Assembly: GCA_028716385.1 (NCBI GenBank)
Contig: JAQUPX010000002.1
Coordinates: 292,756-356,755 of the forward strand
From: a bacterium
GTDB lineage: Bacteria > Hydrothermota > UBA3073 > JACQXS01 > JAQTXJ01
Direction of reading: 5' to 3'
DNA: 64,000 nt
Under the pieces are notes generated by a model that worked only from the letters and a program-made list of their open reading frames with translations, had not been told where the DNA came from and made no database searches. Position 1 is the first letter of the stretch, and each line of letters begins with the position of its first letter. The position numbers and the translations under genes were made by a program. Below are positions 35,133 through 44,724 of the stretch, one piece after another.

Positions 35133-35621
35133 CTACTTTCTCCTCGATAGCTCTTTATCAAATACCGCTAACTTACTTTTAGAATTGCCTATAAGTTTAA
35201 GTCTTTTAACAATCTTACTTGCATTTTCTTCTTCCTCAACCTGTTCTTTTACAAACCACTGCAAAAAAGCTTTTGTTTCAGAATCTTTTTCCCTTACGGC
35301 AAGTTCAACAAGTTTATTTATTAATCCTGTCACCCTTTTCTCATGGCCATAAGTATCTTCAAACACATCTAGCGGAGATTTCCAGTCTGAAGGTGGAGAA
35401 GCAATACCTGAAAGTATTACTCTATTTTTTTGTTCAACCAGATAATTAAACATCTTCATCGCATGCTCTGATTCTTCCCGCGCTTGAATTTTCATCCAGT
35501 TAGCAAACCCGCTAAGATTAATAGACTCAAAATAAGTAGACATAGATAGATAAAAATAAGAAGAATATAGTTCCCAATTTATTTGCTTATTTAATGCTTT
35601 TTCCATTTTCTTTTTAATCAT
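35133..35621 (-). CDS. ftn: Ferritin (non-haem)
   Basis: A 162-residue ferritin that oxidises and stores iron. The ferroxidase ligands appear in NWELYSSYFYLSM, EESEHAMKMFNY and, later, VKEQVEEEENAS. The four-helix layout matches bacterial Ftn. I chose the ATG at 35621 because GGAAGG lies 7 bases upstream; a TTG at 35636 would overlap that site. It sits 17 bp from the rubredoxin gene. In this operon it would sequester iron released under oxidative stress, limiting Fenton chemistry. Cytoplasmic. Confidence 0.95.
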   Translation of the reverse strand: MIKKKMEKALNKQINWELYSSYFYLSMSTYFESINLSGFANWMKIQAREESEHAMKMFNYLVEQKNRVILSGIASPPSDWKSPLDVFEDTYGHEKRVTGLINKLVELAVREKDSETKAFLQWFVKEQVEEEENASKIVKRLKLIGNSKSKLAVFDKELSRRK

Positions 35622-35638
35622 AATTTTACCTTCCAATC

Positions 35639-35800
35639 CTATTCCATTTTATCAAACTGGTCTTTACCAACTCCGCATAACGGGCATACCCAATTATCCG
35701 GTATTTCTTCAAAAGGTGTCCCGGGCGTTACTCCGGAATCAGGATCACCTGCGTCAGGGTCATAAATATACCCACAAACTTTGCATATATATTTATCCAT
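35639..35800 (-). CDS. Rubredoxin
   Basis: A 53-residue electron carrier with one iron bound by four Cys: C6 and C9 ([12 protein letters not shown]) and C39 and C42 ([12 protein letters not shown]). The aromatic core residues Y4, Y11, Y13, F30, W37 and F49 are in place. GGAGAGAAA precedes the ATG. It sits between ferritin and the A-type flavoprotein. In anaerobes rubredoxin passes electrons to flavodiiron proteins and to desulfoferrodoxin, both encoded in this same run, so it is probably their shared donor. Confidence 0.97.
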   Translation of the reverse strand: MDKYICKVCGYIYDPDAGDPDSGVTPGTPFEEIPDNWVCPLCGVGKDQFDKME

Positions 35801-35817
35801 TTTCTCTCCTTTCTACC

Positions 35818-35860
35818 CGACTTTAGTCGAGGGTTCTTGGGCTTTAGCCCTTTTTATTTC
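35818..35860. repeat. Pair of CTTTAG-centred hairpins between rubredoxin and flavoprotein genes
   Basis: CGACTTTAGTCG (35818-35829) and GGGCTTTAGCCC (35839-35850, followed by a T-run on the plus strand) sit in the only gap above 25 bp within this redox run. Their centre resembles that of the REP hairpins at 48018 and 48711. They could attenuate or stabilise the mRNA, or be decayed REP copies. Confidence 0.5.
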
Positions 35861-35887
35861 CTATTTTCTTTTCTCGCCATCAGTATC

Positions 35888-37063
35888 TTATATCCCTTTA
35901 TGGTTTTCTAAAACACTATCTGCCAATCTATCCAACGCATCAAAATCTTCTTTCTTGGGTAAACCTTTACATAATACGGCATCCAATATTTTTACTTCCA
36001 ATCCTGAAATAATACTTGCAAGCTGTTCAACCGTCTTTCCACCCCAACCATAAGAACCAATTAAAGAAACAAATTTTAATTTAGGTCTTAATATTTTCAC
36101 AAGATAAGTCGCATAAACGGCAAGCGGATGCGCTCCGGCTAATACGGTAGGCACACCTATTACAACGGTAGCAGCATCTACTAAAGACATTGCCAATTCT
36201 CCTATGTCACTGTCTGCAAGGTTAAACTGCTTGACGGTTACCCCTTTTGCAATCAAAGATTCTGCAAAATACTCTACCATTTTTCTTGTGCTGTTATGCA
36301 TACTAACATAAGGAATTACAACTATGTTTTGCGGTGCATCAAATATCCAGTGTTTATAAGCATCAATTATAAAAGTAGGTTTATTGTGCATAGGTCCGTG
36401 ACTTGGAGATATAATATCTATCTTTATATTCTCTACTTTTTCCAAATTCTTCTGTATTATCGTTCTAAAAGGCATCATAATCTCTGCGTAATACCTTTTA
36501 GCAGATTCATAAATCTTTGTTTCATCTTTTACAAATAAATCACTTGTTGCCAAATGAGCGCCAAAAAGGTCACACGAAAATAAAATTTTGTCTTCTCTTA
36601 AATACGTTATCATTGTTTCAGGCCAGTGAACCCAGGGGAAATGTATAAATTCAAGTGTTTTATCACCTAATGACAACGTTTCTTTATCTTCTACACATAT
36701 AATTTTATCTTCAGACACTTCCAATAAATTAATAAGCATAGTTTTGCATTTGGAAGTAGTTATTACTTTGGCTTCCGGATATATTTTTAAAATATCGGGC
36801 AAACTACCGGAATGGTCTTGTTCGGCATGATTTATTATAACATAATCTATTTTTTTTACGCCTAACTGATTCAACCTATCTATAAGGATATATGTTTTAG
36901 ACGGGTCAACTGTATCTACCAATGCCGTTTTATCACTACCTTTAATTAAATAAGAATTATAACTTGTTCCGTTTGGCAAAGGTATAAGTTCATCAAATAA
37001 TCGTCTATCCCAATCAACAGCTCCAACCCAGTAAACATTTGGCTTCAATTCTCTCGGATTCAT
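35888..37063 (-). CDS. A-type flavoprotein (flavodiiron protein)
   Basis: Flavodiiron proteins reduce oxygen to water or nitric oxide to nitrous oxide with electrons from rubredoxin. The metallo-beta-lactamase domain carries the diiron ligands H79, E81, D83 and H84 in NHAEQDHSG, with H in PWVHWPETM and D in SCDLFGAH. The flavodoxin domain begins near residue 255 (NIVVIPYVSMHNSTRKMVEY) and has GSYGWGGKTVEQL. At 391 aa it is the minimal class A form with no fused rubredoxin; a separate rubredoxin is the next gene. GAGGTT precedes the ATG. Cytoplasmic. Confidence 0.96.
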   Translation of the reverse strand: MNPRELKPNVYWVGAVDWDRRLFDELIPLPNGTSYNSYLIKGSDKTALVDTVDPSKTYILIDRLNQLGVKKIDYVIINHAEQDHSGSLPDILKIYPEAKVITTSKCKTMLINLLEVSEDKIICVEDKETLSLGDKTLEFIHFPWVHWPETMITYLREDKILFSCDLFGAHLATSDLFVKDETKIYESAKRYYAEIMMPFRTIIQKNLEKVENIKIDIISPSHGPMHNKPTFIIDAYKHWIFDAPQNIVVIPYVSMHNSTRKMVEYFAESLIAKGVTVKQFNLADSDIGELAMSLVDAATVVIGVPTVLAGAHPLAVYATYLVKILRPKLKFVSLIGSYGWGGKTVEQLASIISGLEVKILDAVLCKGLPKKEDFDALDRLADSVLENHKGI

Positions 37064-37084
37064 TTTAACCTCACTTTCATTTTA

Positions 37085-37432
37085 TTAAGCTCTTATCATT
37101 ACTAACATCATTTTATATTGCGTTATTGCTTTTAAAGCGTGCGGCTGATTAGCCGGCATTATCATCATCTCCCCCGCTTTTACTATTGAAGGTTTCCCGG
37201 ATATGGTAATTTCCGCTTCCCCATCAATGATACAAACCATAGCATCAAAAGAAGCAGTATGTTCGCTTAATCCTTGTCCCTTGTCAAAAGAGAATACCGT
37301 TACCGTTCCTATTTTTTTATCTATAATAGTTTTACTTACAACGGAATCCTTTTGATATTCTACAAAATCAGCTAACTTATGTGGCTTTAGTGATAAACAT
37401 TCCGAACATAATTGTTTCTTATCGCATTCCAT
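37085..37432 (-). CDS. Cupin domain protein
   Basis: A 115-residue single-domain cupin. The conserved motifs are visible as FDKGQGLSEHTASFDAMVCI (motif 1, with His and Glu-like ligands) and AGEMMIMPANQPHAL (motif 2). This family of small cupins is often found with hcp and rubredoxin genes in anaerobes and has no assigned substrate. An N-terminal Cys-rich stretch (CDKKQLCSEC) could bind metal. It lies 13 bp after hcp and 21 bp before the flavoprotein gene on the same strand. A sensory or dioxygenase-like role is possible but not supported directly. Confidence 0.85.
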   Translation of the reverse strand: MECDKKQLCSECLSLKPHKLADFVEYQKDSVVSKTIIDKKIGTVTVFSFDKGQGLSEHTASFDAMVCIIDGEAEITISGKPSIVKAGEMMIMPANQPHALKAITQYKMMLVMIRA

Positions 37433-37445
37433 TTTACCTCCAATC

Positions 37446-38768
37446 TTAAGGCAATATTTCTTTTATATCCTTTTCCGGTTCACTTATAAGTTTTATATCA
37501 TAATTATCCTGAAGAACTTTTAATATATCTTCATTTACCCACGCCGGCAATATTGGGCCAAGATATATTCCTTTTATCCCAAGCGACAAAAGACTCCATA
37601 AAATAGCTACTGCTTTTTGTTCTGTCCAGCTCAATACAAGAGTCAACGGCAATTTATTAATTTCCACTCCAAACAACTCGGAAAGCGCAGCAGCAATTTC
37701 AATCGCCACTATTGAATCGTTACACTGACCTAAGTCTATCAATCTTGGGATACCTTCAATATCGCCTAAATCCAAATCGTTTATCCTGTATTTTCCACAG
37801 GCAAGAGTAAGAATAATCGTATCTTTGGGTAGTTTTTGTGCAAATTCCCTATAATATTCGCCTTTCCCAATCGGAGAATCACATCCACCTATAAGGAAGA
37901 AATGACGGATTTTTCCGCTCGTTACCAGTTCTTTTATTTTTCCCGCAAGAGACATAATAACCGATTTGGAAAATCCTGTTGTAAATACCACATCTCCCTT
38001 GCTTTCTTCAAGCTCGGGCAAAGATTTTGCTTTTTCTATAACAGGCGCAAAATCATAATTATCTATATGTTTTACATCGGGCAATCTTACGGGACCGGTT
38101 GTAAACATTCTATCTTTATAATCGTCTTTTGGTATAAGAGCGCAATTTGACGTTGCAAGAATAGCCATTGGATACTGTGAAAATATTTTTTTCTGGTCAA
38201 ACCACGCTTTTCCAATATTACCAACAAGATGTTTGTATTTTTTTAATCCGGGATAACCATGAGCAGGCAACATTTCAGAATGGGTATAAACGTTTATTCC
38301 CATACCTTCCGTTTGCTTTAGTAAATGTTCAAGCGCTTTTAACCCGTGCCCCGTAACTATAATTCCACGGCCTTTAAATATTCCCGTTTGAACTTTAACC
38401 GGAATAGGTTCCCCGTAAGTATCAATGTATGCTTTTTTCAGGAGTTTCATTGCCCGTATATTCATTTGTCCTGCTTCAACTGCCAATTGAACATAACTTC
38501 CGGCATCAAAATTTACGTTCGTAAACGTAGAATAAAATGCTTTTTCCAAAAAACCATCTATCTCGGGATCGGTAAATCCAAGCTCTCTTGCATGATATAA
38601 ATAAGCAGATATTCCCTTAATTATAAATATTAAATTATCAAGTAATTTTGCTACCGTAGGAACTTTTCCACATACACCCCTTACGGTACATCCCGTTCCG
38701 TTTGCAGTCTGTGAACACTGATAACAAAACATATCTATACTTTTCTGTCGGCAGTCAGTTTTTTCCAT
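37446..38768 (-). CDS. hcp: Hydroxylamine reductase (hybrid-cluster protein), short form
   Basis: Hcp carries a 4Fe-4S cluster and a hybrid Fe-S-O cluster and reduces hydroxylamine or handles nitric oxide stress. The N-terminal cluster motif is [13 protein letters not shown]...C (Cx2Cx8Cx5C). Hybrid-cluster ligands appear in [31 protein letters not shown] and [11 protein letters not shown]. At 440 aa it is shorter than the 540-550 of class I/II proteins, matching the class that lacks part of the N-terminal helical domain. GGGGAG precedes the ATG; a second in-frame ATG (MFCYQC) 36 bases in is an alternative. It is the second gene after fur/perR. Confidence 0.95.
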   Translation of the reverse strand: MEKTDCRQKSIDMFCYQCSQTANGTGCTVRGVCGKVPTVAKLLDNLIFIIKGISAYLYHARELGFTDPEIDGFLEKAFYSTFTNVNFDAGSYVQLAVEAGQMNIRAMKLLKKAYIDTYGEPIPVKVQTGIFKGRGIIVTGHGLKALEHLLKQTEGMGINVYTHSEMLPAHGYPGLKKYKHLVGNIGKAWFDQKKIFSQYPMAILATSNCALIPKDDYKDRMFTTGPVRLPDVKHIDNYDFAPVIEKAKSLPELEESKGDVVFTTGFSKSVIMSLAGKIKELVTSGKIRHFFLIGGCDSPIGKGEYYREFAQKLPKDTIILTLACGKYRINDLDLGDIEGIPRLIDLGQCNDSIVAIEIAAALSELFGVEINKLPLTLVLSWTEQKAVAILWSLLSLGIKGIYLGPILPAWVNEDILKVLQDNYDIKLISEPEKDIKEILP

Positions 38769-38785
38769 CGTCTCCCCTTTAGCTG

Positions 38786-39229
38786 CTATTTTTTGTTACT
38801 TTTCTTTATAGTTTTTTTATTACAACCTGAACATACTCCGTATAAATACGCCTGAATTTCTCCGACTTTGCACCCTTCGAGTTGTCCGGCTTTCACTATT
38901 GGACAGGTATTTATACATTCGGATTCAATATCAATTATACTATCACATTTCAAACACAAAAAATGATGATGATTCTTGGAAGTAAAATCAAAACAAGCTT
39001 TTCCCCTTTTTCTTATTGAAAGTTCCTGAATATATCCATTTGCTTTCAATAATTCTAACGTAGAATATACGGTAGCGATAGACATAGAAGGATATTTTTC
39101 TTCAAGCGCCTTATAAACATCTTCTGCAGTGGGATGATTAAGATTATTCTTCAAAAACTCTATTATCGCCATTCTTTGGGGAGTCAAAGTTATCCCCTTT
39201 ATCTTCAAATCTTTAATAATATATTTCAT
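38786..39229 (-). CDS. Fur/PerR family metal-dependent regulator
   Basis: A 147-residue repressor with an N-terminal winged helix ([22 protein letters not shown] ... [20 protein letters not shown]). The C-terminal dimerisation domain has [16 protein letters not shown] and two zinc Cys pairs, CLKC and CSGC. Its position at the head of a peroxide/superoxide/iron gene run suggests a PerR-like peroxide sensor, although a Fur role cannot be excluded from sequence. A promoter lies 10 bases before the ATG with AT-rich dyads around it, consistent with autoregulation. No ribosome site is visible, so the mRNA is probably leaderless. Confidence 0.9.
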   Translation of the reverse strand: MKYIIKDLKIKGITLTPQRMAIIEFLKNNLNHPTAEDVYKALEEKYPSMSIATVYSTLELLKANGYIQELSIRKRGKACFDFTSKNHHHFLCLKCDSIIDIESECINTCPIVKAGQLEGCKVGEIQAYLYGVCSGCNKKTIKKSNKK

Positions 39230-39239
39230 AGTATTTGTG

Positions 39240-39267
39240 AAATTAAATTAAAATAATACTTTGTCAA
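39240..39267 (-). promoter_or_regulatory. Promoter of the PerR-like/redox gene run
   Basis: On the minus strand TTGACA (39267-39262), 16 bases, TAATTT (39245-39240). AT-rich sequence overlapping and flanking it (such as ATTTTAATTCTAAAATT just upstream) could hold a Fur/PerR-type site, but no perfect 7-1-7 box is seen. Confidence 0.5.
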
Positions 39268-39345
39268 GAAGAATTTTAGAATTAAAATGATTTCAAATTA
39301 AGAATCATACCTGAACGGCTCTTTCTAAAGTAGAATCAGATATTT

Positions 39346-39816
39346 TTACTGTTTTTGCACTAATTCGGCTATTCGTTCTCCGAGTTTTATGCATTGTTTA
39401 CTGCTTCGTTCATCAGGACTTTGAATAGCGACAGGTCCATAATGGTCGCCTTCGGATGTTCCTTTTATTATCATACCGTGAATCAGCATGCATTTTAGTA
39501 TATCCATTATTGTAGTTTCGTTTCCACCACCTATATTGTAAGAAGAAGCAAATGCGCCACCAATCTTGTTTTCTAGCTTTCCGTGCAACGTTACGCTATC
39601 ATCAAACAGCTTTTTTATTTCCGCTGACATAGAACCATAATACACGGGAGACCCCACTATTATGCCTTGAAAATCCAATAATTCAACGACTTTAACATCT
39701 TGAACTTTTTTACATACAACATCAACTCCTTTATTTTCAACTCCTTGTTTTACGAGTTGAGCCATTTTTTCTGTATTCCCGGTTCTTGAATAATAAATGA
39801 TTAAAACTTTTGCCAT
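39346..39816 (-). CDS. Flavodoxin / WrbA-like flavoprotein
   Basis: A 156-residue FMN-binding protein. The phosphate loop YYSRTGNTEKMAQ is at residues 8-20. GIIVGSPVYYGSMSAEIKKL and FASSYNIGGGNETT are the WrbA/flavodoxin-like isoalloxazine loops. Its length is between flavodoxin and WrbA. It could be an NAD(P)H:quinone oxidoreductase or an electron carrier. GGGGAGGG lies upstream of the ATG. It is on the same strand as the redox run but upstream of its promoter, so it is a separate unit, possibly read with the two genes behind it. Confidence 0.88.
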   Translation of the reverse strand: MAKVLIIYYSRTGNTEKMAQLVKQGVENKGVDVVCKKVQDVKVVELLDFQGIIVGSPVYYGSMSAEIKKLFDDSVTLHGKLENKIGGAFASSYNIGGGNETTIMDILKCMLIHGMIIKGTSEGDHYGPVAIQSPDERSSKQCIKLGERIAELVQKQ

Positions 39817-39844
39817 ATATCCCTCCCCTTATATTTTCAACTTT

Positions 39845-40765
39845 TTACTCTTTTCGTAGCCCTATCCATAAAAATTTCTTATAAATATCGTGTGTAGCGA
39901 ATATTCTGGTTATTGTAAAAGCTACCACGGCTTTAGTTACTATAATCCATATGAGGTTGCCACCTAAAAGTCCGAAAAGCATCGTATCTTCCACAGCCGC
40001 ATGCGCTATACACAAAAAAGTAGTTATTAAACATACATCCCTATGATTAAGTTTTTGATTTTTTGTAAGTTGGAAAAGTATCCCCGCGCTGTATGCGATT
40101 CCAACAAGAAAAGCTATAATCCAAGGCACAAATGCAGAATCACTGAAACCGATTATTTTAGTGACTACTTTAAATTTTTGCTTTATAACGCTCTTGTGCT
40201 TCCACAACATTACCAATTCATACATTAACATTATTAGAAATATAATAACTACTATCTGAAGGCAGGTAATTCCTATCTTTTGAAAACTTTTAAGCCATGA
40301 AAAATCGGTTGCTTTATAATATGGACTTAATCTTATGCCTTTTATGTTTTGAGGTAGTATAAGATTTATCAGAATCCCTGTTATTAGCCCGACGGTTATT
40401 CTATAAAAAGCAATTCTAAAATTTGCCATTTTTAATTTTATAAGAACTCCGGTTTCTACGATTAAATTGTGAGATATTCCTATTACAATTCCAAGAATTG
40501 TAACCTGTCTTGGAGTCAAATCAAATGCAGCCATTGTTCCAAGCGCCGCATATATGTTATTTGTAAATCCAGCAATCAGAGTAATAGCCGTTTCTCCCGG
40601 AAGTCCTATCAATTTCATCATTGGGGCAAAAAATGGAGCAATAAAATCAATAAATCCTATTTTTTTAAGAAAAATAGTTAACAGGGATAACGGAATATAT
40701 ACCTGTATTAACATCCATGAGACTTTTAATGAATCTTTTAATGCCCTTGAAAAAGCTTCTTTCAT
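39845..40765 (-). CDS. Nucleoside-recognition (Gate) domain membrane protein
   Basis: A 306-residue inner-membrane protein with about eight hydrophobic segments and two copies of the Gate/nucleoside-recognition motif. These appear as PGETAITLIAGFTNNIYAAL near residue 55 and a related segment HRDVCLITTFLCIAHAAVED near 245. Proteins of this family include SpmA/SpmB-like and FeoB-gate-like transporters, and their substrates are mostly unknown. It is flanked by an EamA transporter gene (5 bp) and the flavodoxin gene (28 bp), all on the minus strand, which suggests a small operon. Function is not deducible further. Confidence 0.8.
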   Translation of the reverse strand: MKEAFSRALKDSLKVSWMLIQVYIPLSLLTIFLKKIGFIDFIAPFFAPMMKLIGLPGETAITLIAGFTNNIYAALGTMAAFDLTPRQVTILGIVIGISHNLIVETGVLIKLKMANFRIAFYRITVGLITGILINLILPQNIKGIRLSPYYKATDFSWLKSFQKIGITCLQIVVIIFLIMLMYELVMLWKHKSVIKQKFKVVTKIIGFSDSAFVPWIIAFLVGIAYSAGILFQLTKNQKLNHRDVCLITTFLCIAHAAVEDTMLFGLLGGNLIWIIVTKAVVAFTITRIFATHDIYKKFLWIGLRKE

Positions 40766-40770
40766 ATATT

Positions 40771-41694
40771 CTATGTCAGAAAAATAATGGCAGAACCCGC
40801 AACTGCAATAAGAGTTCCGATTACTGCCCGAAAAGTAACCTTTTCCTTAAAAACCCAGTATGCTACCGGTAATAACATAATAGGAGGCAATGCCATAAGT
40901 GTTGAAGCTATACCAATACTTGTCCATTTAATCGCAACCATTGACATCCATATTCCTAAAAATGGTCCCCCGAATGCAGCTCCGGCAATAAACAAATTGG
41001 CTTTCTTATTATTTAATTTTTGAAATGTTTGTTTAACGTTCCCGCTAAGAAGAGTCCATCCCCATATAACAATTGCCCCTGTTAATACTCTTATTAGAGT
41101 TACCGATAAGCCTGATAATTCTCCCATACCTTTTTTGGCAACTACAAGACCTATTGCCTGTCCAAAAGCTCCTCCAATAGCACATAGAAGCCCTATTTTA
41201 AGTTGTTTTAAGGCGGCAAGGTATTTTTTACGGTCAGATATGCCTGATAAAAAATTCTGTTTTTGCATAAGCACTATAATTATACCGCTTATGGTTAAAA
41301 ATATGGCAAATATTTCAATAGGTTTTAATGTTTCTTTTAAAAATACCCATGCTATCAATGCGCTTATAATGGGAACAAGAGACATAATCAACATAGATAA
41401 TTGAGTCCCGATAAGAACAAAAGACTGAAAAAGAAAAGCGTCCCCCAGAACAAGCCCGATTATACCTGACAAACCAAGCCATCCCAGTTGAGATAATTCA
41501 ATATGAATTGGGAAAAAGTGTCCCTCTATAAAAAAATGAGCAATTAAAAGATAAAAAACTGCTACGGCTAAACGTGTCCTGTTTACGACTCCGGCGCCAA
41601 CATATCTTGAAGCTATCGTAAAAGCAGTGGATGTAAAAGTCCAGCACAAAGCAGTAGCTAATGCCGCAAATTCGCCTGTATAAGTATTTGCCAT
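40771..41694 (-). CDS. EamA/DMT family transporter
   Basis: A 307-residue inner-membrane transporter with ten predicted hydrophobic segments arranged as two EamA repeats of five. The first repeat holds YTGEFAALATALCWTFTSTA and the second begins near KIGLLCAIGGAFGQAIGLVV. Family members export or import small metabolites such as amino acids or sugars. A promoter TTGACG-16-TATACT ends 14 bases before the ATG with only a weak AAAAAG ribosome site. It leads the set with the Gate-domain and flavodoxin genes. Substrate unknown. Confidence 0.88.
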   Translation of the reverse strand: MANTYTGEFAALATALCWTFTSTAFTIASRYVGAGVVNRTRLAVAVFYLLIAHFFIEGHFFPIHIELSQLGWLGLSGIIGLVLGDAFLFQSFVLIGTQLSMLIMSLVPIISALIAWVFLKETLKPIEIFAIFLTISGIIIVLMQKQNFLSGISDRKKYLAALKQLKIGLLCAIGGAFGQAIGLVVAKKGMGELSGLSVTLIRVLTGAIVIWGWTLLSGNVKQTFQKLNNKKANLFIAGAAFGGPFLGIWMSMVAIKWTSIGIASTLMALPPIMLLPVAYWVFKEKVTFRAVIGTLIAVAGSAIIFLT

Positions 41695-41708
41695 CTTTTT
41701 AAGACTTT

Positions 41709-41736
41709 AGTATAATAACAACTTTCAAGACGTCAA
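41709..41736 (-). promoter_or_regulatory. Promoter of the EamA transporter gene
   Basis: On the minus strand TTGACG (41736-41731), 16 bases, TATACT (41714-41709). The ATG at 41694 would leave a leader of about 8 bases. Confidence 0.55.
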
Positions 41737-41855
41737 TGTTTTTCAATTTTCTAAATTGGGAAAAAATTAGGTTCGTAATTTTTAGGGGATAGTTTTTTCT
41801 ACAACGCTTATGTTTTGTTTAAACTTGTAACTCAAGCATCCTGATTGGGATTCGC

Positions 41856-44717
41856 TTAAAACTCAGGAGAAAGCGAAATATAATAACACGGTCTTGAAAT
41901 GCTATGTGTTAAATCCGTGCTCCAGGCGCAATCAATCTTTAAGTAGAATTGATACAAATTCATTCTTATGCCTGTTCCGAAGCTCATTTTCAAATCTTTT
42001 AACTCACCATCCTGCATAATTTTCATTTTACTGAAATTGAAATCATCTTTCCCATAACCAAAATCCACAAAGCTTCCACCTCTTATTCCACCTAATACAA
42101 GGGGCAACGGAAAAGCTATTTTTATTTCATCTATAAAAGGATACCTGAACTCCATACTAAAAAGTCCAAGATTCCGGCCTTCTACCCAATCTACGCCCCA
42201 TCCCGTTCTCAAATAATCTGCATCAGTAATATGTGTAGATATTTCATCTCTTCCCCATATTCCAATGTTCATCAATCTCGTAGCAAAAGAAAAATTATTC
42301 GTTATCCTCAAGTATTTTCTTAAATCTATTGAATAAAGATTGTATGCACGGCTATATCTCCCCCCCGGCATATCTTCCAATGGTAATTTACTATTTAACG
42401 AAATTTTCATTCTTTCGCCATTATACGGACCAGTTTGATTCCATATTGAATTATCCAGAACAAAAGAAATGCTAGGACCTGTAATATAATACCAGGAAAC
42501 TCCCAAACTACTGTCCGTAATTCCATCCGTATAAAAGTCTTCTTCCTCTGTAAGAAATCCTTGCCAGTCTAATTCTATTCTTCTGAATTTATCCAACGGA
42601 TATTGAGCTAGAAACGCCCCCCCTGTTTCACTATGTTTTTCCCACTCATAATAAGAATAGGTATAATACCCGTATTCTTCTCTTGCAAGAGCAAACCCAT
42701 AATCCCAACGATGTGGACGGTACAAATAACTCACATAAAAGTTACCCAATAAATTATCGGGACTATTTGATTGCAGATAAAGCTGATGGTTACCGGCCCA
42801 ATCAGACATCAAAAACTCTGCATATATGGAACTTCCACTTGAAGAATAAGCTAATCCCCCGCTTGCCCAATCCGGAGTAAGTCTTAAACCAAGCTTTTTC
42901 CCCGAGTCCGGAGTCGTATCCTTATTAATTATATTATATTTTAACGAGAAAACTTTTTCAGAATCAGATGTAAATCCTTTACTTGTGGGATTCTTTATGG
43001 CATATATATCCCATCCACTTTTACAATACAATGAAAATGCAAGATATTTGCCATCTCTTGTCACAGATGGAGTAAAAACGCCTCCGATAACATCCGTAAG
43101 CTGTAATAATCTTTTGTCCAAACTATGGAATACAAATAAATTATTCGCACCCGTATAATTCGATACAAATAAAATACAAGTATCTCCCGTTGAATCTCCG
43201 ATTACTTGCATAGGCGATACTACACAACTCGCTCGTGGCATATTTATAGGCATTTTTTCTACTACATTATCAAAAGCTCCTGCACGAAATACCGAATAAT
43301 AACCATATCTCCATACACTATCTTCATAAGGTCTATCGGACGAGAACAGTATATATTTTCCGTCTAATGACCACGAAGGTGTCATATCATCATACATATC
43401 TTCCGTAATTTGTTCCATATCACCACTTTTTAAGTCAATAACATATATATCGGCAGAGCCTTCTTTCACTCCTCGTATGGCTATTTTTTTACCATCAGGG
43501 GAAAATGCCGGGGAAAAGACCCTATCTAACTCAGGTATAATTTTCTTTGTTATTTTACGACTATGTGGATTCATAATATATAAAACATCTTTACCTGCGT
43601 TTTTTGCAACCATAACTATTTTCTGATTATCAGGAGACCAACCTATTCCGCCTTGCATAATATGAAACGATTCAAATGCCTCTGTTTTACCGCCTCCTAT
43701 TAATTTAGCTTTTACGTCACCGTTTATTGCGGACATCAAATAAAGACTTTCATAATCATCCCTATCGGAAAAAAATGCTATTTCACTTCCATCCGGAGAT
43801 ATTACGGGACTTGTGTTAAATGCATATTTGCCATCTCTATCCGTAAGTTGCCTGGTGTTTTCAGGAACAGGTAATTTGCCGGCACATTCTTTCCAATATT
43901 TAGTTTTTAATTCCTGCATCCATAAACGATTTAATTCTTTTTCATCTATTCCGAGGACCGATTCCAGCGAACCTTCAAAATTTCCTATTATACCCTGTTT
44001 TTTTAATATTTCTCCTACTTTATTTTCTCCATATCTATTTACGATAAAATTTAATATTGATTGTCCCTCTTTATACATTAAATACGATCCCTGTATTTCA
44101 TATAATCTCTCTACAGGTCTTATCTTATCCCAATATAAAGCATCCCTTATTACCATATCCGCTTCCGCATTCCACCCTAGTGAAAAATATTCTGCCATAC
44201 CTTCCATATACCATAATGGAATTTGAGACATTTTCAATGCAAGAACTTGAGTAAATCCATCTCCTTTCAACACACTAAATTGGAATGCATGCACAAGTTC
44301 ATGCGAGAGCACATGCCGAAAAGCCTCGTAAGAACCATCAAATGGGACAACAACCCTGCTTTTGAAGATTTCGGTAAAACCGCCTACGCTTTCATCTACT
44401 TCGGTGGTAACGTTCGTTTGTTCAAAATCGTTATGTGAATTATATAATATAATAGGAACTCGTCCCTTAGGAATATGATTTAAAGCTTTACAATATCTCT
44501 CATAATTTTCCGTTATTACACTATGTGCAAACTTTTCAAGTTCTTCTCCTCCCGGATAATAAACTAAACTGAATTTATCCGTATCTACAACTTTCCAATC
44601 AAATCCTTTATATTGAACTTTGTTCTTTCCAAATTCCCAATATTGAGAATATGCGGAAGGGATAAAATTCAATATCAGAAAAACGAAGAAGAAAAAGCGA
44701 AATATACAAAATTTCAT
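41856..44717 (-). CDS. Metallopeptidase-TolB propeller-outer membrane barrel protein
   Basis: A large exported protein (about 953 aa from this start). After a signal peptide (FCIFRFFFFVFLILNFIPSA) comes an MA-like gluzincin peptidase domain, with HELVHAF near residue 140 and EGMAEYFSLGW about 35 residues later supplying the third ligand. Residues about 300-600 are TolB/WD40-like repeats (AFSPDGKKIAI, SWSLDGKYILFSSD). The last 340 residues are alternating beta strands ending in YYISLSPEF, like a bacterial surface antigen (Omp85-type) barrel with a terminal Phe. An ATG at 44726 adds three residues, but the promoter TTGACA-16-TAAGAT overlaps it, and transcription should begin at the ATG at 44717. 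An outer-membrane protease is inferred. Confidence 0.75.
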   Translation of the reverse strand: MKFCIFRFFFFVFLILNFIPSAYSQYWEFGKNKVQYKGFDWKVVDTDKFSLVYYPGGEELEKFAHSVITENYERYCKALNHIPKGRVPIILYNSHNDFEQTNVTTEVDESVGGFTEIFKSRVVVPFDGSYEAFRHVLSHELVHAFQFSVLKGDGFTQVLALKMSQIPLWYMEGMAEYFSLGWNAEADMVIRDALYWDKIRPVERLYEIQGSYLMYKEGQSILNFIVNRYGENKVGEILKKQGIIGNFEGSLESVLGIDEKELNRLWMQELKTKYWKECAGKLPVPENTRQLTDRDGKYAFNTSPVISPDGSEIAFFSDRDDYESLYLMSAINGDVKAKLIGGGKTEAFESFHIMQGGIGWSPDNQKIVMVAKNAGKDVLYIMNPHSRKITKKIIPELDRVFSPAFSPDGKKIAIRGVKEGSADIYVIDLKSGDMEQITEDMYDDMTPSWSLDGKYILFSSDRPYEDSVWRYGYYSVFRAGAFDNVVEKMPINMPRASCVVSPMQVIGDSTGDTCILFVSNYTGANNLFVFHSLDKRLLQLTDVIGGVFTPSVTRDGKYLAFSLYCKSGWDIYAIKNPTSKGFTSDSEKVFSLKYNIINKDTTPDSGKKLGLRLTPDWASGGLAYSSSGSSIYAEFLMSDWAGNHQLYLQSNSPDNLLGNFYVSYLYRPHRWDYGFALAREEYGYYTYSYYEWEKHSETGGAFLAQYPLDKFRRIELDWQGFLTEEEDFYTDGITDSSLGVSWYYITGPSISFVLDNSIWNQTGPYNGERMKISLNSKLPLEDMPGGRYSRAYNLYSIDLRKYLRITNNFSFATRLMNIGIWGRDEISTHITDADYLRTGWGVDWVEGRNLGLFSMEFRYPFIDEIKIAFPLPLVLGGIRGGSFVDFGYGKDDFNFSKMKIMQDGELKDLKMSFGTGIRMNLYQFYLKIDCAWSTDLTHSISRPCYYISLSPEF

Positions 44718-44724
44718 AATTTTC

